Positions 33,867 to 43,572 of a stretch of 64,000 nt of DNA are shown one piece after another. The stretch's first letter is position 1; every line of letters begins with the position of its first letter. A model generated the notes under the pieces. The model had not been told where the DNA came from. It did no database searches and was given only the letters and a program-made list of their open reading frames with translations. Both the position numbers and the translations under genes were made by a program. Source of the DNA: Pezicula radicicola (Eukaryota; Ascomycota; Leotiomycetes; Helotiales; Dermateaceae); the NCBI GenBank assembly GCA_003008705.1, contig PDUO01000010.1, positions 434,001 to 498,000 of the forward strand, read 5' to 3'.

Positions 33867-35299
33867 GTTGTTTGGTTCGTCGTAGCCAAGTCTTCGGTAT
33901 GTACAGTACACGTGAGGAGATTGTACCGTCGATATGATATATTTTTAATAAGCCTGAAGAGCGTGGAGTAAAATAATGTGAATTATCTGTAGATATTGAT
34001 TGAGTGTTGGGTAGCGACGTTGTAGAATTATGAATAAATTCCTGTGGTAGGTTAGGTGTTTTGGAAGGTGCGAATCTACCATCTCCTGTGTGTATATGGG
34101 AAGTAAGGAGTTATCGTCTCTCTGGCATGAATAGATCAAAATGGTCATTTATACTTGATTTTTCTTTAGGGAGTATAGCTAAAACTGATGGTCAATTTCC
34201 TAGCCACAGAGAAGGCTGCTTATATGCATCAATCCACTTAATTTCGTGTTAGCTTGTGAGGATTCTATAGAACCTGAAAGTCAACAATCACAGTAGTAAA
34301 GCTACGAGTTATGATAGTAAAATGCTAGTATAGGAGTGATCAAATAACGCTATTAACCAAATGTACCACAGACTAGGTTCATCCGATACTAATCGCAGAC
34401 CCCCAATATCTGAAGTGTCGATTGGTATTTGCGGTATAGCAGGAATAATCAAGGAAAGAAAGTGCTGAGTACGATATCAACAGTTGAAAGTGTTTGATTA
34501 GCTCCATGCTACGATCTAATTCCACAACTTTTGACAGTACACTTGTCTGAATGAGGTGACGACACACCTTTAAGCTGACATTGTATACTCATAGTCTAAA
34601 TACATGCTTTAAACGCAGATGTAAGGGATTAAAAAGTACAAATGGTATCTAGCATTTCTTGGCCGAATAGTAGCAGATTCGGGTGTAATAATGCCAGTTC
34701 GGGCGGTGCAGTGTTTGATGAGCAGATATGAGTATCAAGAATTTTGACCTCTATGTGAGACTGCAAATACTTCAGCTATGAACTTCCTCCCCGATCTACG
34801 ACTTCCCTGCTCTCGTTGTCGATCGTTTTTCTCTGACCAAAGACAAAAATTCTTAACGTAGGCTTTCAAATACGCCTTAGCGCTGTGATTATAGGTACTT
34901 GTACTACGAGATTATCCATACCTTGTTCGCAAGACTATGCCTCTTCGCGGCCGACAGCCCTTCTGCTTTGATCATCACGATTCGTCCACATTGTCATTAC
35001 AGCAATATTCATCGTACGCAAATGCCCACGCAAATGCCCACTGTTCATTAGCTACAGAGCCTCATATGAAAACTCTAGCTCCTAGACATTGGTAGGCTAA
35101 GAGCCTTGGCAGTACGAAAGTACGCGCACGAAACATCCGAATTTCGTCTTTGCTATTGACAATGCCTGGAGGACGCATTCATCAAGTGCTCTGCGATGCT
35201 TGTGCCACGACTAGACATCCTGAAGAATTTGCCCCCCCTTGGGAAGAGCAGATGAGACTGCTTCAATTGAATTTCTTGAATATGCTTTCGGTTCCGGGT
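33867..35299. other. Gene-poor region with possible remnant at its end
   Basis: No intact gene in 33867-34930. From 34937 a frame of protein-like sequence begins on the plus strand and is described separately. Confidence 0.4.
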
Positions 35300-35392
35300 T
35301 CAGGGCCTTTTTTTTATATTCACCATCTTCCAAACGAACTGTCGTTGGGGCGGTTTACTAGATGGAACGCCAGTTGGATTTTTTGGGGCTGA
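34937..35392 (+). pseudogene. Possible remnant of a small Cys-containing protein
   Basis: One plus-strand frame reads from MPLRGRQPFCFDHHDSS to a TAG at 35093 and continues in the same frame through MPGGRIHQVLCDACATTR and PPWEEQMRLLQLNFLNML to 35392. The CDAC (CxxC) followed by HPEEF recalls the CHLCDE region of the small cysteine-rich gene 2 kb away, though similarity is short. It could be a pseudogene broken by one stop, or a spliced gene whose intron (donor GTAGGC at 35092) I cannot close. Its 3' end overlaps the end of the minus-strand gene at 35300. Confidence 0.25.
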
Positions 35393-36391
35393 TGAACCCG
35401 GTGTGGGAAGAGGTAGTCTTCGTGTTTCCTTCATGGGAGTGTCTATCGGTCGTGTATCTATAGGACCCGATTGAGGCCGCCCTTCAGCTAAAGATTGTGT
35501 TTGTTGCATTTGTTGTTGTAAGTATTGATTTGGCTGCGGCGGCTGGTGGGGTTGCTGTTCTTGTATTTGAACAGGCTGAGATGGCTCAGATGGCCGAGGC
35601 GGTTCAGCTGTTTGGACTGCTTGAGCTGCTTGAGATGGTGGCTGTGGCTGGGGTGGCTGGGGTGGTCCAGCTATTTGGACTGCCTGGGCTGCTTGAGGGG
35701 GTTGCTGGGGTTGCTGTGGTTGCTGTGGTTGATGAGGCTGGGGGCCAGCAATAGGAGGGGGGTGGTACACAGTGATTGGTGGCATATGTTGCGTTAGAGG
35801 AACCTTTGGGGTGGCAGGATTTCCATCCATGGCTTGTTGTAAATCTTGGCGGAATGAAGGGTAATGTGACGGATCCGATATGTACACTTTGTTCAAATCA
35901 ACCATTTGCACAGCTGGATTTGGTGGTGGTGGTGGTGGTGGTGCAGATGTTTCTTTGTTTGCTTCTCTCCGTCTGTTCTCTTTTCGGATGCGTTTTCTTT
36001 TGGGTGGTGCAACAGGTTGGGGCCTCCTATTAGGGATATCATGTTTCTTGATAAGTCTCAATACCCAGGTTGTACTAACTCGAACATCAAACTTTTCGAA
36101 GAGTGCGTCTGAAATCTTCTCATATTTTAGTCCAGGATCTTTGGCTTCTAGCTCCCTCACAAATTCGGCAGCTTTCTCCTTGTCCATGACTGCATGGCGG
36201 CCATTCTTCTTCCTATCGTCCACTCCAGCCTTGACCTTATTATACCGCTTCATATTCCAAACTACGGCCTGTGGACTCGTCTTATATATTTTGGCCAGCG
36301 CATGAATAATGGCTGATTCGAGCTGCCCGTCATTGCATTCCACCGCGGTCTCGATGGCCGCAATGACTTCGGGCTTCAAATGAGGCGCCAT
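35300..36391 (-). CDS. Tc1-transposase-like helix-turn-helix protein with Pro/Gln-rich tail
   Basis: Single coding exon of 363 residues from MAPHLKPEV. The Met three codons upstream spans an AG|AAAATG acceptor, and GTAAGTGC at about 36444 marks a likely 5'-UTR intron, so 36391 is the start. Residues 1-120 look like two helix-turn-helix units of the Tc1/mariner type: QLESAIIHALAKIYKTSPQA then a basic GRHAVMDKEKA linker, then KYEKISDALFEKFDVRVSTT-WVLRLIKKHDI. A basic stretch (PKRKRIRKENRRR) follows as a probable nuclear signal. No DDE catalytic domain follows: the rest is polyproline and PQ-rich (QPQQPQQPQQPPQ), like an activation or interaction region. This suggests a domesticated transposase DNA-binding domain or transcription regulator. 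Confidence 0.6.
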   Translation of the reverse strand: MAPHLKPEVIAAIETAVECNDGQLESAIIHALAKIYKTSPQAVVWNMKRYNKVKAGVDDRKKNGRHAVMDKEKAAEFVRELEAKDPGLKYEKISDALFEKFDVRVSTTWVLRLIKKHDIPNRRPQPVAPPKRKRIRKENRRREANKETSAPPPPPPPNPAVQMVDLNKVYISDPSHYPSFRQDLQQAMDGNPATPKVPLTQHMPPITVYHPPPIAGPQPHQPQQPQQPQQPPQAAQAVQIAGPPQPPQPQPPSQAAQAVQTAEPPRPSEPSQPVQIQEQQPHQPPQPNQYLQQQMQQTQSLAEGRPQSGPIDTRPIDTPMKETRRLPLPTPGSSAPKNPTGVPSSKPPQRQFVWKMVNIKKRP

Positions 36392-37128
36392 TTTCTGCAA
36401 TAGCCATTAGATCACTTCAGCTAAAAGAGTAGCAATAGCACTTACTGTGCCAATCCCAATCCGCAGCTGGGTGCTTGTTAATGCGCTGCGCAATTCGGTA
36501 CAAGAGAAGCTGTTCTTATCGCAGAAGTTTGTTGACGATGCCAAGACCGATATAGGTGATGAACTGGGGCTCGCGTTCTGTCACGTGCGACAACGTTTGC
36601 CTCATCAACGCTTCTCTTTTGTTCCCCATGCAATGAATAATGTATCTTCTTTCAACCACGACAACCTCTGGATTATTAGAAGATCAACGATGTAACATTA
36701 TATGTACTGCCCCCCAAGCTTGGAACGATCATCTTAACCTGTATTAGTCTTCTGAGCAGCTCTGTCCTAGCATTGGATAGCCTCTCTGCTTTCATCCAGG
36801 AACTCAAATGAGAAGGAATCCGAGTTGGAAAACTGCATCTTAATCAAGAGCTCTAGAGCTCAGGTCAAGTTGGACAGTGAGCTACGTATTCGTCACTATG
36901 TTGGTTCTGCGTCGATTAAAGATTATTCCAGGTTTTCATTCCAGTGCATAGCTAGACTCTATGCTCTGAACTCTGCGGAGGCAGATATCTCATTCGGTCC
37001 CTTATGTTTCAACGCCCAGACGCCCCAGTACACATTCCATAAACCTTTTTTGGTATTGCAGTCGATAGCAGTCCTGTCATTTGTCAGTCCCCTTTTGTGC
37101 CCTCTATCACGAGGTCTGTTGCATACTC
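36392..37128. other. Intergenic region, 5' leader of HTH gene
   Basis: Contains the likely 5'-UTR intron (about 36445-36395, minus strand) of the HTH gene and the 3' flank of the next gene. No other gene supported. Confidence 0.4.
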
Positions 37129-37569
37129 TCAAGCGCCCTTCATATCTATCTCATCCTCGTAATGGCCAGTATCCTTGACTTTGAAGTCGTCGGTAAAGTC
37201 ATCAACCTCATTTTCCTGCTCGTACAGAGCGCGCTCGTCGCAAAGATGGCAAGTTTCTGGGTATCTAATGGCTTCGAAGTTGACAGTGCGTTGACCGTAG
37301 TCGCAGACGTACTCGCTACCATTTTGGCACCAGGTTCGGTAGAGAAACTAATTCTCAATCAGCATTGAATCAATGGAATAGCAACAGGCGAGGAAAAGCT
37401 GTCTGTTGATTGTGGGGCATCCACTGATGATATGAGGCGCGGTGTAGTATAGGGCTGTTGGTGAGGAAGAGCTTTACCTTGTGTCCACCTATAGCATGTT
37501 AGTGCAAGTGTTTTGACTGGAGATAGGGATATAATCACAGAGGAATTTTTCGACTCTTAGAAAGCACAT
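37129..37569 (-). CDS. Small cysteine-rich protein, three exons including an 11-nt microexon
   Basis: Found by splicing: exon 1 37569-37539, exon 2 37488-37478 (11 nt) and exon 3 37347-37129 give 86 residues. Each intron has GT..AG ends; intron 1 (50 nt) has a CACTAACAT branch site. The product starts MCFLRVEKFLCGHK, then TWCQNGSEYVCDYGQ, then RYPETCHLCDE, and ends in an acidic tail. Six cysteines and a His in a C..CGH..C..C..C..C layout suggest zinc binding or a small disulfide fold; there is no signal peptide, which favours intracellular zinc binding. The microexon is needed to create CGHK. The MC..CxH..CxxC layout resembles the protein at 38401. Short length keeps confidence moderate. Confidence 0.55.
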
Positions 37570-38400
37570 GATGAATAGCTTTCAGACCGATCAAGTGGTT
37601 GTAGTGGTTTTGAAAGTGAAACTTTTCTTGTGGGTGTTTCTTGGTGAATGCAACGCGTTGCTAAAGTTGAGATGGAAATCGGTCACTTGTTTTGCGTGGT
37701 CGTGTTGTGAGGTTTGACTGAATGAATAGTGACTCGTCATGCGATTATACGTTCTTATCAGCTGAAGTCCAGCAAAGAATGGCAAGGGAGAAATCTATAG
37801 ACTTGGACATCCTTCTATGTCTCTTTTTGGGCTTTTTTGTTAACTTCGTCTATGGATTAGACTCGAAGTGTCAAGTTGTATCTATCCTAGGAGTTGAAAG
37901 GCATTACTTCAGCAAGATTCTAACAGGAAGCTCCACTAGCTTCATGAGTTACCTAGATTAAGTGCTGTGCCTAAAGAAGCGCGTTGCTATGCTCTTACAC
38001 AATCATTGAATTACGCTCCCAAAACCAAAACTGAGTTTACACAACCTTGTGTCTCCAAGTTTAGATCAAAGCTGTTCATGTGATCTCGTCACGCTTTGGG
38101 AATTCTCAGTCTTTACAACAATCCATTGTTATTCAGAGACGTGCACAAAGACCCTTTAACACAATAGCATTGTAAATGGATCTTCTTTATCCATCCTTTC
38201 ATCCTCTTAATACTGGGGCTGGCCTCTGAACAAGAATCTGCATTGTTTATGCTTTGTATTCTAATTATTATTATACAGAAGGTCCCAAACAATGCAATTG
38301 TCGGAAATATAAACGAACACAATATTCCTTTCTATCCTAGGTAAGCAATACTAACACTCCCATGATTCTTCCAAAGTCGATATCTTCATAAAATCACGCC
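37570..38400. other. Intergenic region between two Cys-rich genes
   Basis: Divergent spacer of about 830 nt. No further gene supported. Confidence 0.4.
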
Positions 38401-39798
38401 ATGTGTATATATTCAACAAGAATCTGTATCCTATGCAGGCACGTCTCAGGCGGGCGTGCTGGAGTAACAAAGCGAATACTCAGCAACCACAGGTGCGATC
38501 GTGCTATGAACCGAAACGAAAGATGCTCACATCTGCGCAGAGGCCCCACGTATTATGTCTATAGATGCCGCAATTGTAGCTACCAGAGGCATCTGCGCAG
38601 AGCACGAGAACTGCAAGAAGCCACCCAAACCCGTCTCGACCAAACTCGAGCAAAACACCTCCTCGAGCACCTACGAGGAGAGAACAAACATGCAGCGACG
38701 GAAGAGGACCGTGATGAACGTCGGTGGAGAGTACAGGACCTAAGATGGCAAGGAGAACGTCTTCATCATTTCCTTTCTGATGATCCGCTCTCTATGTTTT
38801 CCCAAGAGAGAGAGATTTGGCGGCGGGCACTTCCTGCCTTCCAGCGAGCCTTCCAAGAAATGATGCGGAGACAAGAAGATATCGAGCGAACAGGGCGAGC
38901 AATCACGGCGGTTGATCTCCGCTTTCGGTGGTCTAACCTTGTGTACCACTTCGAGAGGAGTGAAGGAAGTCAATTCGACATAAGAAATAGAGGAAGCTAC
39001 TTTGGGGCCAGTGAAGAAGCTCAATTAGAACAGGACTTGAGATACCCTGAGTCTCCAGAGTCATCAGAGTTATCAGAGTCATCTTTTGGAGGTTTGATCG
39101 AACACATAGATAACTTCATCGGGTTTCAAAATCAAGACTCTTCACCTGGACCAACAACCACCAACGAAAACGCTTTCGGAAGATCTCAAACCGAAAACCC
39201 TTCTCTCGAATCCCTAACCATCAACGGAAACTACATCGACGGAAACTACATCGACGGAAACTACATCGACGGATCTCAAAATCAAGAGCAACAATACTTC
39301 GAACCATTAGAACCAGGAGAAATAGAACCAATCAGCTTTGCAGAAATGGTTGACAACCTCACACCCCAAGTGCCAGAGAGATCAGACATGGCACCAGAAG
39401 AACGACTCCAAAATCTAGTCGATGAATACGGTAGATTCATAGGTAACGAATTCCCAGCAACCTACCTCTTCAATTGGCGCGATACCATTGAATCCGTCAT
39501 CCTCAACACATCAAACTGGAACTTCACACCAGAACCCGAACCGATTTCACAAATGCAAGAACCGGGCACAGAAGCGCTGGCGTTTAGGACCTGGTTTGAG
39601 CAGCAGCGAGGACAGACGGTTCGAGATGCGCAAGAATCGTGGCATTGGGAATTCGGACTTAGGTATCTTGAGGCTTTGACGCAATATACGGAGTACCTTC
39701 GGGGTGCTGCACCTCAGGCTATCGAAGCCTTGATGGCTGCAAGAGAGGTGGAAGTTGAGAACAGACTTAGGCAACTTAGAGGTGAGCGAAGAGGTTAA
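38401..39798 (+). CDS. Unknown protein with N-terminal Cys/His cluster and repeat region
   Basis: A single open frame of 465 codons from MCIYSTRICILCRHV. The N-terminal 60 residues contain spaced cysteines and histidines: MC, CILCRH, NHRC, CSHL and YRCRNC, which could bind zinc. Then comes a long charged, Arg/Gln/Glu-rich helical region (residues about 65-180), an acidic Ser-rich stretch (PESPESSELSESS), three tandem NYIDG repeats, and a more ordered C-terminal region with conserved-looking Trp (NEFPATYLFNWRDTIESV, AFRTWFEQQRGQ, SWHWEFGLRYLEAL). No membrane segment or signal peptide. Length and sustained protein-like composition support a real gene; function unknown. It is likely lineage-specific. 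Confidence 0.65.
   Translation: MCIYSTRICILCRHVSGGRAGVTKRILSNHRCDRAMNRNERCSHLRRGPTYYVYRCRNCSYQRHLRRARELQEATQTRLDQTRAKHLLEHLRGENKHAATEEDRDERRWRVQDLRWQGERLHHFLSDDPLSMFSQEREIWRRALPAFQRAFQEMMRRQEDIERTGRAITAVDLRFRWSNLVYHFERSEGSQFDIRNRGSYFGASEEAQLEQDLRYPESPESSELSESSFGGLIEHIDNFIGFQNQDSSPGPTTTNENAFGRSQTENPSLESLTINGNYIDGNYIDGNYIDGSQNQEQQYFEPLEPGEIEPISFAEMVDNLTPQVPERSDMAPEERLQNLVDEYGRFIGNEFPATYLFNWRDTIESVILNTSNWNFTPEPEPISQMQEPGTEALAFRTWFEQQRGQTVRDAQESWHWEFGLRYLEALTQYTEYLRGAAPQAIEALMAAREVEVENRLRQLRGERRG
39226..39270 (+). repeat. 15-bp tandem repeat, three units, in coding sequence
   Basis: Three exact copies of ggaaactacatcgac encode GNYID. Exact identity of the copies suggests recent expansion; frame is preserved. 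Confidence 0.92.
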
Positions 39799-40605
39799 AG
39801 GTAAGTAAGTGAACGTGCTGCTAGTCAGTATTTACTTTTTTTTGTGTTATCCCTAGTTGTAAAACGAAGAACGCAGTAGGTTATTTTCCTCTTTGCTAGA
39901 AGGTAAGTTATTTTTTTCCCTATCATTAATGAAATAAAATTAATACATCTATTTATACCTATTTATACCAATTAAAAGTCTCCCTTCCCCTTACCATACA
40001 TAAATGTGATTTAATAATTTAAATTTGACTAACCCGCCTCTTGAAATTCAAGCCCTACATGAGTCGAAACAAGCTACCTGTACAGTACTTCTAGAAATCA
40101 TCTTAAACTCCAAACTTTTAGTTTAGAGATCCGGGGGGGAACACCCTATAAGTTTGCATCCAAAAAATAAGCCTTAATAAAGTACATTTATTTCAGGCTG
40201 CGTCTCCTGACTTATCTTCCTGCCCCGTGCCCCCGTCTCTTTGGCCACATACTTAAGCGAGGATAGAAAAGGGGGGACGAGGCGAGTTCCTACTCCATAC
40301 TGTTTGTTAGACAACATTAATCAGTAACCCTGACTTAATTAAATGGAGAAATAAAACCTCTACAAATATTCCCATTACAACCTCTCTCAAAAACCAAAAC
40401 ACCACCATCCCATCCCTTCCCATCCAATTGAATATCCCACTTCCCACTTCATACTCATCATATCACATGATACTACCCCAAATATCCTCCCACGGCAAAA
40501 TCTCGGCCAACTCTCGCTTCCCAAATTCCCACAAAACTCACACACTCTCTCCTCAATCACCCAATAAAAGGAAACAGGCCAAAAGAAAATGCAAAAAATA
40601 AGCGT
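39799..40605. other. Intergenic region
   Basis: AT-rich 3' flank of the Cys/His-cluster gene followed by about 200 nt before the tRNA. No gene supported. Confidence 0.45.
40593..40598 (-). terminator. Pol III terminator of tRNA-Ile
   Basis: On the minus strand a run of six T follows the tRNA 3' end by seven nucleotides, as expected for RNA polymerase III. Confidence 0.8.
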
Positions 40606-40699
40606 GCTCACTACCAGGGTCGAACTGGCGACCTTGGCGTCAACATAACATTTTTACACGTTATTAGCACCACGCTCTAACCAACTGAGCTAAGCGAGC
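40606..40699 (-). tRNA. tRNA-Ile (anticodon AAU), with 21-nt intron
   Basis: The minus strand folds as a complete cloverleaf: acceptor GCTCGCT/AGTGAGC (one G-T pair), D-arm GCTC..GAGC with loop AGTTGGTTA (B-box/A-box-like), anticodon stem TGGTG/CGCCA with loop CTAATAA, and T-arm GCCAG-TTCGACC-CTGGT. A 21-nt intron (40661-40641) sits at the canonical place one base 3' of the anticodon. Mature length is 73 nt without CCA. AAU is read as IAU and decodes Ile AUU/AUC/AUA. Confidence 0.97.
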
Positions 40700-41190
40700 T
40701 TGTTGGATTCGTTTGTTTGTTGAATAGGGAGTGGTTGTTTTGATATATTAAGTACATAGCTAGAAGAAGATTTCTGCGGAAACCGGAATTAGGCTGGTTA
40801 GGGTATTAATTGATAGTATGGTATGGTTTTATTGTGTTTATAGATATTGTGGACGGTTTAGGACGGCTTATTCTCCGATTGAAAGTTCATTTCCATGCTG
40901 TATGAAGTAATGCAGAACGGAAGTACGGTACAGCCATCATGCCAAGTTGTCAAAAGAAAAGATTCCCTGTCCCAACTTCCCAAGTACCTTTTAAGGTAAC
41001 GCAATACGGGAGCAAACCATCATGCGATTCATACCATGCGCTTCATGCCAAACCTCCAACAAAAGAGAAGATCCCCATCCGCAACTTCCCAAGCACCCTC
41101 CAAACTCGTAACGACAGCAAAATCGTAATTCATGAGTTCACCTAATAGAACGGAAACCATTCATCTCCAAGTCCAGTCCAGAATCAACCC
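40700..41190. other. Intergenic region
   Basis: Upstream flank of the tRNA gene and 3' flank of the next protein gene. Nothing else seen. Confidence 0.4.
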
Positions 41191-42387
41191 TCAATCAGAA
41201 CACAAAACCATAGGAAACGTATGCCAATCCTCATCAGAAACATCATCATCAACCCTATCGCTAACACTCTTCCCCGTAACCTTATCTCTGATTTCCTTCA
41301 TCAATTCCTCACTCATTGGTTCCTTCACACCAGCAAGTAACTCGATATTGTAATAATACATATCAACAGACGTACTCGAATTCTCATCCAACAGCTTTAG
41401 AAAATTCTCCATCGTTGTTTGATCTTTCTTATCTCCAATCCTGTCCTCAAACTCGTGGATAGCCCATGCCTTGATAAGTCCTTCCCTATCAAGCGCAGCG
41501 CGGATCTCATGGCCTTGGATGGGTCCTGTTGGTTTTGGGGATTGATCGACTTTGACAGGCTTAGGAGCAGTAACATCATTGGGGTCATAGATATCCCATG
41601 CCACACCATTGAGATTTTGAAGCTCTGGATCAACATCGACAAGGAGATGCTTGCGATGTGTTGCATCAGCGCTTGGAACGCGGAAGGTAATTGATTTGAG
41701 TCGGCGGAAATTGCCTAACGGACTCAAGACTTCGGTCAATGGGTGGCATGGCGTAGGGCTGTACTCTTCCATCTTGCCCAAGCTATCGATCCAGATCTCC
41801 ATGGAAATTGGACGGGTGTGTTTGATAGCGTTGCAGAAATTCTTGAAACCTGCGCAGCTGCAATATTCTATGTCATGAACCGTGATGTAGATGATCCAGT
41901 GCTTGATGCGAGGTGTTATCTCCGACATTTCATTGTACAGATCTTGATAATAAAAGTCGGTTTGGTCATCATCATATTCTGGGTCGTCGGGTCGACTTCT
42001 CCCACGGGTTCTCCTGCTCTCGATGAGTTTTCTTGTCTCATAGACATCTCTTGCCTCAACAGATCCTCTTGTCAATGGCGATTCATAGAAGCCCATCCTG
42101 CATTCCATGAAGAATTTGTTGGTGCCGTACAGGATAGGTAAGGCTTCCATGTTGATCTTTCGGCAAGTTCGAAGTATTCTTGGAGACAGGCCATAACTGA
42201 TATTTGTGAATGCTGTTGCGATTGCACCACCATCTTCTGGAATCTCGCGGTTGACGGTCAATGGCCAATATCCTAACTTATCATTAGTGAGAAGCAACTT
42301 GTAAATCTTGTTGCGGACTTCGAGGGGGATCTTCGTCAGGAACAGACACTCGATGTCTATAGCTGCTTGAGTACTTTCGTCCATCAT
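41191..42387 (-). CDS. F-box-like/2EXR-type protein
   Basis: A single-exon frame of 398 residues starting MMDESTQAAIDIE; the open frame continues upstream but without a further ATG nearby. The N-terminus has the motif of a large fungal family, FLTKIPLEVRNKIYKLLL (LPxExRxxIY), followed by ILRTCRKINMEALPILYGTN (the cr.i..E...iLY.tN motif). These F-box-like proteins are thought to recruit substrates to SCF-type ubiquitin ligases, but most are untested. The middle holds an Asp/Tyr-rich stretch (DDPEYDDDQTDFYYQ). A paralogue-like gene of the same class lies 1.2 kb away in the same orientation. Confidence 0.75.
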   Translation of the reverse strand: MMDESTQAAIDIECLFLTKIPLEVRNKIYKLLLTNDKLGYWPLTVNREIPEDGGAIATAFTNISYGLSPRILRTCRKINMEALPILYGTNKFFMECRMGFYESPLTRGSVEARDVYETRKLIESRRTRGRSRPDDPEYDDDQTDFYYQDLYNEMSEITPRIKHWIIYITVHDIEYCSCAGFKNFCNAIKHTRPISMEIWIDSLGKMEEYSPTPCHPLTEVLSPLGNFRRLKSITFRVPSADATHRKHLLVDVDPELQNLNGVAWDIYDPNDVTAPKPVKVDQSPKPTGPIQGHEIRAALDREGLIKAWAIHEFEDRIGDKKDQTTMENFLKLLDENSSTSVDMYYYNIELLAGVKEPMSEELMKEIRDKVTGKSVSDRVDDDVSDEDWHTFPMVLCSD

Positions 42388-43572
42388 TTCGGGTGCTGAT
42401 GATCCTCGAGGGAATGACGAACGAGGAAGAAAGTCCACAGGGATATTCGGGGGTGCTGATGATGCTCGAGGGAATGGAGGATGAGGAAGAAAGATCGAAG
42501 CTGCGTATCTAGCCTGCGTATCTAACTCTTATCGCGAATTAGGATTAACTTTGAAGCGACCGAAATATCTTGAGTGATTGAAATATGATGAGTGATTGAA
42601 ATATGATGAGTGGTCTAAAATGCTGGGCATGATTGAGGTGTCTCGAGGCTTGAGCGACTGAGTTGTCTTAAGCGACAGTCAATTTGAGCGATTGAAATGT
42701 CGAAAATGACCGTTTCGACTTCAGCGATTCAAACTGCCAACTACTCAAGACACCGCCTTTCAGAGAACCAGTACATAGATGTTACAACTTTGATATCGTA
42801 CTGTCTCCCTAGGAGATATTTTCAAGACTTAGTTAGCCATTACATCAAGGAAAGTATGAATGACTTGATTGCAAAGTACTCTTCTCCTTATTGCTTCATT
42901 TTCTTCAATGTGTATATCATAGATATAAGAACTTTGAAGTAACTAGCTCCTCTTAAAGACAAAGAATCTAATTTATACTATCAACCAAAGAGCTCTTTCA
43001 AAGCGGGATCATGTTACTTTAAAGCAAACTGAACAAACTTCTGATGCAAACATACTAAGGAAATATCAAGACAAATTACGTCAATTTCGTTGCAAACACA
43101 ACGCAAGATTTTCAGTGGCTTCATGTGAGACTTTGGGATAGAAATAGCAGAGAACATAGAGTCTGATAATTGTGAAAATCCTAGACTTCAGAATAAACTC
43201 TTGTGTTGTAGTCGCTTGAGACAAACAATCTGTAGATTTATTTGGGACGTGTATAATAGATTTATCATCACTAGATTTATTCAAAGATTGTAAATCTCTT
43301 GGAAGTATAACGCTTGCTTGTCTAAAAGTATTGCTTCTATCGGATGTAAGAACTTCTTTTTCAACTACGATTCGAACTTAGAATCTGAGTTAGTAATCAA
43401 AGTACCGTATGTCTCGACACCTGATACTTACTAGTACCCTCGCAACACCACTTGGATCTAGTATCTTCTGCATCTGCACCACTCTGTGCTGTATCTTATG
43501 GTACCAACCCACTAAAAGCAAGAAGCCCACAGCTTTCTTATCGACCACCATGCTACAGCACAAGTAAGTCTA
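42388..43572. other. Intergenic region with 60-bp tandem duplication
   Basis: Positions 42391-42435 and 42451-42495 are two copies of gggtgctgatgat-ctcgag... with a 60-nt period, just upstream of the F-box-like start. Further on, 42580-42615 holds two copies of gattgaaatatgatgagt. The rest has no supported gene. Confidence 0.5.

Noticed and set aside
35497..36305. Plus-strand Leu/Val/Trp/Gly-rich frames
   Set aside because: Complement of the Pro/Gln-rich tail of the HTH protein; composition is an artefact.
36447..37178. Plus-strand frames of 82-117 codons
   Set aside because: They oppose the leader of the HTH gene and the third exon region of the Cys-rich gene, and show no domain or consistent composition.
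42388..42438. Start of the F-box-like gene at 42438
   Set aside because: The codon there is GTG; the first ATG in frame is 42387.
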